Assembly (NCBI GenBank): GCA_026225435.1
Contig: JAMFST010000202.1
Location: 1-11,655 of the forward strand
From: Labilithrix luteola
Lineage (GTDB): Bacteria; Myxococcota_A; Polyangia; Polyangiales; Polyangiaceae
Direction of reading: 5' to 3'
Length of the DNA stretch: 11,655 nucleotides
The notes under the pieces were generated by a model. That model did not search any database. It was not told the origin of the DNA and saw nothing but the letters and a program-made list of their open reading frames with translations. How positions within the stretch are numbered: position 1 is the stretch's first letter; every line of letters starts with the position of its first letter. The position numbers and the translations under genes are program-made. Positions 6,955 through 11,655 of this stretch are shown here, piece after piece.

Positions 6955-6994
6955 GCCGATTGTAACGTCCGTAATCGGCCTTCAAGCGTTACAA
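6955..6994. promoter_or_regulatory. Two interlocking inverted repeats, possible operator or RNA switch
   Basis: TTGTAACG (6960-6967) and CGTTACAA (6987-6994) are perfect 8-bp inverted copies with a 19-base gap. GCCGATT (6955-6961) and AATCGGC (6973-6979) are perfect 7-bp inverted copies with an 11-base gap. The two share bases 6960-6961 and interleave, so as RNA stems they exclude each other. They lie in the 184-base gap (6881-7064) between the 3' ends of SGNH paralogue 1 and the Imm51-like gene. No gene is visible in that gap, and no T-run marks a terminator. A location between two 3' ends argues against a promoter operator; an RNA-level role is possible. Confidence 0.35.
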
Positions 6995-7064
6995 GAGCCT
7001 GCTACGCGGCGACGCGATCGGGGTCCCGTGGGAGCCGCTGTCCCGTAGCTGAATCCGCGTTCAC

Positions 7065-7403
7065 CTACGCCTCACGCAGCGAAGTGAGCCCCCCGACCAG
7101 CCGCCGGAGCCGCGCGGGGCTCTCCAGTCGGCGCGCGAGACGGCGGGAGAGGTGAATCAACGGCGCTCGCCTCGCGCAGCGCACCGTGCAGGCGTCGGAT
7201 TCGGAATCGAAGTGCAGCTCCGCCGCCCAGACAGGTTCGCCGATCTCGCTCAGGCGCACGAGGACCGCCTCGAGTGCGTAACCGTCCGCCGCGTGTCCCG
7301 CACGGCGAAGGGCCGTGGCCAGCGCCGGTGCGTCGTCTGCGCCCACGCTGAGCGCGAAGTACGAGCTGGTGCCATCCTCATACTTTTGAACATTCGCGTT
7401 CAT
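7065..7403 (-). CDS. Small Imm51-like protein (possible orphan immunity protein)
   Basis: A 112-residue protein without signal peptide or TM segment, hence probably cytoplasmic. The order of features resembles the Imm51 immunity family: an N-terminal strand (SSYFALSVG, 13-21), a helix (APALATALRRAGHA) leading into A-D-G-Y-A-L-E (39-45, in the place of the family's N-G-Y-x-W-E), a strand containing LHFDSESDACTVRC (63-76, in place of D-P-E-x-x-x-F) and a C-terminal helix of the form LARRLESPARLRRLVG. I make this match from memory and it is approximate. Imm51 proteins protect against polymorphic toxins, but no toxin gene is in the window. The frame is open far upstream; ATG 7403 is chosen because residues beyond it look like noise and overlap the divergent lipoprotein gene. 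GGTGGG just before the ATG is a poor ribosome site. Confidence 0.55.
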   Translation of the reverse strand: MNANVQKYEDGTSSYFALSVGADDAPALATALRRAGHAADGYALEAVLVRLSEIGEPVWAAELHFDSESDACTVRCARRAPLIHLSRRLARRLESPARLRRLVGGLTSLREA

Positions 7404-7506
7404 CCCACCGCTCGACCGTTCATCCGCCCCCCCGCCTTGCCGAGCAACCGCGAGCAATCCATCCGACACAATCGAGCAACACAAGGCTCCTAACAAGTCG
7501 ATCCTC

Positions 7507-8091
7507 GTGAGCTCCATCCGCGAATCGCGAGGCCAGCTGTCCACCCTTCCCCTGGCCGCCCGGCACCTCTGGGTGGCCGTCGGGGTGTTCGCCCTCGCCG
7601 GCGCGACCTCCGCCGGCTGCACGAACACCGCCGCGCTCCCGGGCACGTCGTGGGGGACATTCACCGTCGTGGGGACGCTCGGGACCAACACCTGCGGCAG
7701 CGGCGTCGGTCCGGCCAATCCCTGGGACTTCGACGCGGAGCTCTCGCTCGACAGCACCACGGTGTACCTCGAGGAGTCCGGGACCACGTCGGAGCTGACC
7801 GGCACGCTCTCGGGCACGGCGGCCACGCTCACCATGGCCAGCACCTCGAACGTCGACGCGACCGACGCCGGCGAAGGCGCCTGCAACCTGACGCAGTCGG
7901 CTTCGCTCGCCCTGACCTTCGACGCGGCCACCAGCCCGACCAGCTTCACCGGCACGGCCGTGTACACCTTCACCGCCGCCACCGACGTCTCCGCGGCGAC
8001 CGACTGCACCGATCAGCTCACCTCGTCCGGCGGCGACTACGACACGCTCCCCTGCACGATCAATTATACATTGACCGGGACGAAGGAGTAA
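7507..8091 (+). CDS. Unknown secreted lipoprotein
   Basis: A 194-residue protein with a GTG start. Residues about 20-38 form a lipoprotein signal (HLWVAVGVFALAGATSAGC), with lipobox TSAGC and Cys38 as the anchor. The mature part is rich in Thr, Ser and Gly in alternating patterns (SWGTFTVVGTLG, SELTGTLSGTAATLTM, FTGTAVYTFTAATD, INYTLTGTKE). That suggests an all-beta fold, possibly a lipocalin-like barrel given the G-x-S-W-G opening, but this is only a shape impression. Four cysteines after the lipid site (T-C-G-S-G, G-A-C-N-L, T-D-C-T-D, L-P-C-T-I) could form two disulfides. The upstream gap 7404-7506 would carry its promoter and that of the divergent Imm51-like gene; I see no clear elements or strong ribosome site there. 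The gene ends 21 bases from the converging SGNH gene with no obvious hairpin between. Confidence 0.75.
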   Translation: MSSIRESRGQLSTLPLAARHLWVAVGVFALAGATSAGCTNTAALPGTSWGTFTVVGTLGTNTCGSGVGPANPWDFDAELSLDSTTVYLEESGTTSELTGTLSGTAATLTMASTSNVDATDAGEGACNLTQSASLALTFDAATSPTSFTGTAVYTFTAATDVSAATDCTDQLTSSGGDYDTLPCTINYTLTGTKE

Positions 8092-8112
8092 TCCGCCCGC
8101 GTGAGGCGAGCG

Positions 8113-9585
8113 CTACGGTCGCAGCGCGGCGACCGACGGCTCGGCGGGCTCGGGATCGCCCGGGAGCACCGACGGCACGCTGGCCGGCGGCGGAACGGCC
8201 GCCGGCGGCATGGTGCCCGGCCCGAGGTCGACCCCGTGCGCCCGTCGCCACCCGTCGTAGGACGCGAGCACGTCGCGCGAGAACAACGCCCCGAGCTGGT
8301 GGTATCCCTCGAGGGAGAAATGGACATGATCCGGCCGCGCCCGCGCCGGTGACTCCGACGCCCAGCTGGCGATGGTGCCCGGGCCGCCCATGGCGGCGAG
8401 CTGATCGTAGAAGGCGCAGCCCGCGGCCGCGGCGACGCGCGCTTGCGAGTCGATGACCTCGAGGAGCTTGGGCATCGTCTGCCACCCGCCGTCGGTGGTC
8501 TTGCCCGCGCGGTCGGCCGGACCGAGGAGCAGGCACGAAGCGTTCGGCACGGCACGCCCGACGCGGCCGACCAGCTCGATCAGCTCGCGCTCGTAGGTCG
8601 ACGCCGAGGTGTCATCGCCCGCCTCGTTGGTGCCGAACGCCAGCACCACCAGCGCCGGGTCGCGGTGGCGCAGCTGCGCCTCGAGGTGCGTCTCGTTCCA
8701 GGAGAGCGGCGTGGTGATGCGCGCCCCGTTGATCCCGAGCGCGTCGAGGCTGATGCCGGGCGCGCTGCGATCGAGCGCCACGCCGAACATGCGGACCTCG
8801 CCGTCGCCCATGGCGACCGCCTCGATGTGGTGCGGCCCCTCGGGGACGTCGACCAGCTGGAAGGCGGAGGCGAAGTCCGGCGAGGCGGTCGAGACGCGGC
8901 CGTAGCTGCGCCCGTCGACCGAGAGGTCCAGCGAGCCGCCCCCCGGCTGCGCGAGGTACGCGAGCTCGATGCGCGAGGAGGGCGTCTTCGCGTCGGTCCA
9001 GGCGCGCGCCCCGGGTCGCGAGCCGACCACCGACATGCCGATCAGGCCGTACGCGCCGTCACCGGTCTGGTGGCCGTGGACCAGCTTGCCGTGCTCCCCC
9101 TTGAAGCCCGACGAGCCGACGCGGACCCCCTCCTGGTAGTAATTCTTGTACGGCTCGCCGAGCGGCACGAAGCCGCGGCCGCCGTCGCCGAAGCGCGCCT
9201 GCAGCTCGCGGCGCACCTCCCCGGTCTCCAGATCCGCCGCCGTGTGCGAGTCGCCGAACTGCACGATGCGCACGTCGGTGGTCGCCGAGCGCTCCTCGAG
9301 CGTGGCCAGCGCCTGGTAGAACCGCTCGAGCGCCTGATCGTTCTTCAGCGCGATCCCCGGCCGCGGAATCTCCGCCGGCGGAGCGGCGTTCACCGGAGAA
9401 GGCACGCCCGCCGGCTTGGGCCGCCCGAGCCGCGCCATGGCCGCGAAGGCGTCGTCCGACACGTTGGTGGCCGGCGCCGGATCGCCGCACGCCGTCAACG
9501 CAGGCGCCACCCCGACCAGACCGGCCAAGGCAAAACCCCACGACAAAGGCCACTTTCCGGGTGCCACCGCCCTCGAATCTGGCAC
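8113..9585 (-). CDS. SGNH hydrolase lipoprotein, paralogue 2 (Ape1/PatB-like)
   Basis: A 490-residue protein. The lipoprotein signal ends in APALTAC with Cys33 as the anchor. The catalytic domain begins near residue 103: VQFGDSHTAAD with Ser113, then RRELQARFGDGGRGFVPL, a Gly block DALGINGAR (281-289), the Asn block LAFGTNEAGD with Asn320, and PDHVHFSLEGY with Asp419 and His422. GDSH plus F-G-D-x-G-R-G-F is the pattern I associate with Ape1-type enzymes, whose known structures carry a carbohydrate-binding module between catalytic blocks. A matching insertion (about 150-275) is present. It is paralogous to the protein at 5339-6880 along the whole domain (shared R-x-x-x-Q-A-R-F-G-D, A-L-G-x-N-G-A-R, Y-G/F-G-T-N-E, A-P-N-A-S/V-P-N-A-S). 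The start at GTG 9585 is supported by AAGGGG seven bases upstream. The C-terminus is a Pro/Ala tail. Confidence 0.85.
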   Translation of the reverse strand: MPDSRAVAPGKWPLSWGFALAGLVGVAPALTACGDPAPATNVSDDAFAAMARLGRPKPAGVPSPVNAAPPAEIPRPGIALKNDQALERFYQALATLEERSATTDVRIVQFGDSHTAADLETGEVRRELQARFGDGGRGFVPLGEPYKNYYQEGVRVGSSGFKGEHGKLVHGHQTGDGAYGLIGMSVVGSRPGARAWTDAKTPSSRIELAYLAQPGGGSLDLSVDGRSYGRVSTASPDFASAFQLVDVPEGPHHIEAVAMGDGEVRMFGVALDRSAPGISLDALGINGARITTPLSWNETHLEAQLRHRDPALVVLAFGTNEAGDDTSASTYERELIELVGRVGRAVPNASCLLLGPADRAGKTTDGGWQTMPKLLEVIDSQARVAAAAGCAFYDQLAAMGGPGTIASWASESPARARPDHVHFSLEGYHQLGALFSRDVLASYDGWRRAHGVDLGPGTMPPAAVPPPASVPSVLPGDPEPAEPSVAALRP

Positions 9586-9676
9586 GACCCGGCCCCTTCG
9601 GCGAGTTTGTCGCGCGCGGGCCGGCTCCAGGTGCTGTGGGATTGCGTTCGGGCATGAAGAAGACTGAAGTTGCGCC

Positions 9677-10150
9677 GTGCCCGACACGGTCGTCCTCGCA
9701 CGCGTCGCCTTCGCGCTCGCCTGGTTCGGCGTGCAGGCCGCGCTCATCAGCACCGCAGGAGATCGCCCCGACGCGGCCTTCGGCTTCCGCATGTTCAGCG
9801 AGTCCTCCACCATCGAGGCGCACCTCACGCGCACCGTGGTCCACGCGGGCCGTACGGTCGAGCTTCCCGTCGAGGACGGCACCTGGACCACCCGCGAGCC
9901 CACCGGCCGCGGCCACAACTGCTCCTGGCACGATCGGGTGAAGGAGCGGATCCTCGCCACCTTCGACCGCACCATCCCCGCCTCGTACAGCGCCGCCGCG
10001 CAGGTCACCCGCTGGCAAGCCGCGCTGGCGGACGTCGCCCTGCACCTCGAGCCGGACGGCGAGACCCGCGCCCTGAACCTCACGCTCACCGTGCATCGCA
10101 ACGGGCACGAGGCGGTCGTCACCCACGCGAGCGCGGTCGTCACGCCATGA
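9677..10150 (+). CDS. One-TM exported protein paired with the HTTM gene
   Basis: A 157-residue protein with a GTG start. Residues about 5-26 (VVLARVAFALAWFGVQAALIS) are one hydrophobic helix near the N-terminus, followed by a soluble part that should lie outside the membrane. Recognisable segments are FGFRMFSESSTIEAHLTRTV (about 36-55), RGHNCSWHDRVKERIL with a single Cys and a His, and a C-terminal beta stretch LNLTLTVHRNGHEAVV. I know no established function. Its stop overlaps the next start as ATGA (10147-10150), so it is translated with the HTTM protein and probably acts with it. An ATG at 9654 is in another frame and does not extend it. It diverges from SGNH paralogue 2 with 91 bases between starts. 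Confidence 0.75.
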   Translation: MPDTVVLARVAFALAWFGVQAALISTAGDRPDAAFGFRMFSESSTIEAHLTRTVVHAGRTVELPVEDGTWTTREPTGRGHNCSWHDRVKERILATFDRTIPASYSAAAQVTRWQAALADVALHLEPDGETRALNLTLTVHRNGHEAVVTHASAVVTP

Positions 10151-11256
10151 TCAACGGGCCGCGACGCTGGGCGCTCGAGCTCGGGGACACCTACGTCCTC
10201 GGGCTGGTGCGCGCGCTCATCGGCCTGTTCCTCTTCTGGCACGCGCTGGTTCTCGGGCAAGACCTGTCGCAGCACGGCTACTTCGGCGACGCATTCCACC
10301 TGCCGATCCTTCCCGAGTCGTGGGTGCTCCCTTTGAGGTGGTACGCCACCTTGCTGGCCATCCGCGTGATCCTGGCGGTGATGGTGACCGTCGGTCACCG
10401 GGCGAGGTACGCGCTCTTCTTCAGCGCGCTGCTCTCGCTCTACGTGATGCTTTGCGACCGCATCCAGCTGCACCACAACCGCTTCGCGCTCGCCTGCTAC
10501 GCCTTCCTCCTCGCCTTCACCCCCTGCGATCGCTCCTTCAAGATCACCGCGCCGGAGGAGACGAGCGCCTCGTCGCGCGTCGGTCCGCTCTGGGCGCAGC
10601 GCCTCGTGCAGCTGCAGTGCTGTCTCGTGTACCTCGCCTCGGGCGGCGCCAAGCTCCTCGATCCCGACTGGCGTGACGGCTCGGTCCTCGGCGACCGGTT
10701 CTTCCGCTACGGCTACCAGGCGGATAGCTACGGCGTCCCGGCCAACTTGATTCACCTCTTCCAGCAGCCGTTCACCGCCGGGCTCCTGGCCAAGCTGGCC
10801 ATCGCCACGGAGCTCTTCCTCGCCTTCGCGCTGCTCTCCAAGCGCACGCGCATCTTCGCGCTGTGGTGGGGGACGATGTTCCACCTGACCATCCAGGTGA
10901 CCAGCAAGGTGGAGATCTTCACCTGGCTGACACTCTCGATCTACGCGCTCTTCGCCACGCCGGACACGCTCGCGCGGCGGCTGTCGTTCGATCCGGACAA
11001 TCCGCGCGCCGTCTTCACCGCGCGTTTCGTGGCGCTGCTCGACTGGCTGGCGCGCTTCGACATCCAGCCGTGGAAGCCCGACCAGCTCAAGCGGGGGCAC
11101 GCGCTGGTCATCACGCGACGAGACGGCACGCACGCGACCGGGCTCGCCGCCTTCGCCATGTGCACCCGCTGCCTGCCGCTGCTCTTTCCTCTGTGGGCCC
11201 CCGTCGCCTTCGTCGCGAGCTTCACCCGCAAGGGGGAGACCAGCGAGACGGCTTGA
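10147..11256 (+). CDS. HTTM-domain membrane protein (vitamin K-dependent gamma-carboxylase-like)
   Basis: A 369-residue polytopic protein. Hydrophobic segments lie near 17-37, 66-83, 88-103, 112-126, 152-170, 211-230 and 235-271. HTTM hallmarks are visible: an early L-V-R-A-L-I-G-L-F-L-F-W helix, HHNRFALACYAFLLAF (109-124), VYLASGGAKLLDPDWRDGS (161-179) and MFHLTIQVTSKVEIFTWLTL (244-263). The family is related to the membrane part of gamma-glutamyl carboxylase, but the bacterial members mostly lack a shown reaction, so carboxylase activity should not be assumed. The tail after residue 310 (HALVITRRDGTHATGLAAFA, then RCLPLLFPLWAPV) vaguely recalls the second half of a DCC/DUF393 thiol-disulfide oxidoreductase domain, a known HTTM fusion partner, but without the D-C-C motif. 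It is coupled to the upstream gene by ATGA. Confidence 0.85.
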   Translation: MINGPRRWALELGDTYVLGLVRALIGLFLFWHALVLGQDLSQHGYFGDAFHLPILPESWVLPLRWYATLLAIRVILAVMVTVGHRARYALFFSALLSLYVMLCDRIQLHHNRFALACYAFLLAFTPCDRSFKITAPEETSASSRVGPLWAQRLVQLQCCLVYLASGGAKLLDPDWRDGSVLGDRFFRYGYQADSYGVPANLIHLFQQPFTAGLLAKLAIATELFLAFALLSKRTRIFALWWGTMFHLTIQVTSKVEIFTWLTLSIYALFATPDTLARRLSFDPDNPRAVFTARFVALLDWLARFDIQPWKPDQLKRGHALVITRRDGTHATGLAAFAMCTRCLPLLFPLWAPVAFVASFTRKGETSETA

Positions 11257-11352
11257 GACGCACCGAGACGTGCCATCCGGCAACACTGGCTTTCCGGAAC
11301 CAGGCTTGTTCCATGCTGCAGAGTGTTACAGCCTTCCGAGTGGAGGCAACCT

Positions 11353-11655
11353 ATGAAAATTCGCTTGATCTACACCGCATCGCTCACGGCGCTCGCGGCC
11401 GGCCTGCTCTTCGCTTGCGGTAACGGCGACGACGACGACACCACCAACGGAACGTCGGACGCCGGCAGCACGCAGGACGCTAGCACCACCACGAAGCAGG
11501 ACGCCGCCACCACGACCGACGCCGCTCCTGCGGCCGACGCTGCACCGGGCACGGACAGCGGTCCTTCCGACTCGGGCATCGTCGACTCGGGCACGCCGGA
11601 CGCAGCGCCGCTCGACCCGACGTTCACCAACGTCTATGCGACCATCCTCAGCACC
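11353..11655 (+). CDS. Lipoprotein, N-terminal part only (cut by window end)
   Basis: The frame is open from ATG 11353 to the window edge, 101 codons. GGAGG at 11342-11346 sits six bases before the ATG, the strongest ribosome site in the window. Residues 1-23 are a lipoprotein signal (MKIRLIY, hydrophobic core, LLFAC) with Cys23 as the anchor. A long acidic linker of Asp, Ala, Thr, Ser and Gly follows (about 24-88; DDDD, SDAGSTQDAS and similar). The last visible residues, LDPTFTNVYATILST, begin a folded domain. In many myxobacterial lipoproteins a phrase like this opens a short c-type-cytochrome-like domain in which a C-x-x-C-H follows within a few residues. That is a prediction about sequence beyond the edge. 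Confidence 0.8.
   Translation, partial: MKIRLIYTASLTALAAGLLFACGNGDDDDTTNGTSDAGSTQDASTTTKQDAATTTDAAPAADAAPGTDSGPSDSGIVDSGTPDAAPLDPTFTNVYATILST

Noticed and set aside
4832..6985. 717-codon open frame on the - strand
   Set aside because: It crosses the end of the MBOAT gene out of frame and runs antisense to SGNH paralogue 1; its composition is mostly Arg/Ala/Gly and no motif is visible.
9654..9941. ATG at 9654 as a gene start upstream of the one-TM protein
   Set aside because: It is in a different frame from the membrane protein, and the frame it opens is a Ser/Pro/Arg-rich shadow of that gene.
9586..11286. Upstream extension of the SGNH paralogue 2 frame to position 11286
   Set aside because: The extra part is antisense to the HTTM unit, and a lipoprotein signal starting at GTG 9585 with a good ribosome site defines the real start.
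11296..11312. GGAAC-N7-GTTCC inverted repeat upstream of the last lipoprotein gene
   Set aside because: Arms of only five bases with a seven-base gap are expected often by chance, and no promoter elements could be aligned with it.

Overview
The window is high-GC DNA, probably from a myxobacterium of the Polyangiales/Sorangiineae type or a close relative. This is an inference from three things: strong G/C preference at third codon positions, several GTG starts, and many predicted lipoproteins whose lipid-attachment cysteine is followed by Asp/Ala/Gly/Ser/Thr-rich linkers. I see no rRNA, tRNA, CRISPR array, transposase, integrase or phage gene.

Layout. Positions 1-657 (+) hold the last codons of an unknown gene overlapping, by GTGA, a short lipoprotein with an ExbD/TolR-like periplasmic domain. 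Positions 664-771 (-) are a decayed copy of a PEBP (YbhB/YbcL) gene with its middle missing. Positions 910-3132 (+) encode a large lipoprotein with twelve 8-cysteine repeats and a distinct C-terminal domain, closed by a UUCG-capped terminator (3159-3199). The intact PEBP gene (3217-3825) and an AlgI/PatA-type MBOAT O-acyltransferase (3828-5288) form a two-gene minus-strand operon. Diverging from it at 5339-6880 (+) is a membrane-anchored SGNH hydrolase. Next come a small Imm51-like gene (7065-7403, -), an unknown secreted lipoprotein (7507-8091, +) and a second SGNH hydrolase, a lipoprotein paralogous to the first (8113-9585, -). Diverging from that is an operon of a one-TM exported protein (9677-10150) and an HTTM-domain membrane protein (10147-11256), joined by an ATGA overlap. 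The window ends inside another lipoprotein gene (11353 onward).

How the genes may work together. The MBOAT plus two SGNH proteins suggest an envelope glycan O-acylation and de-O-acylation module. In PatA/PatB/Ape1 and AlgI/AlgJ/AlgX systems, an MBOAT moves acyl groups across the membrane and SGNH enzymes transfer or remove them outside. Both SGNH proteins have a long insertion between their first catalytic block and the Asn block, which recalls Ape1 (SGNH fold with an embedded carbohydrate-binding module). No glycosyltransferase or polymerase is present, so the polymer is unknown. The PEBP gene is coupled to the MBOAT gene, an uncommon partner. Most of the other genes encode proteins directed to the envelope, so the region reads as an accessory cell-surface locus.
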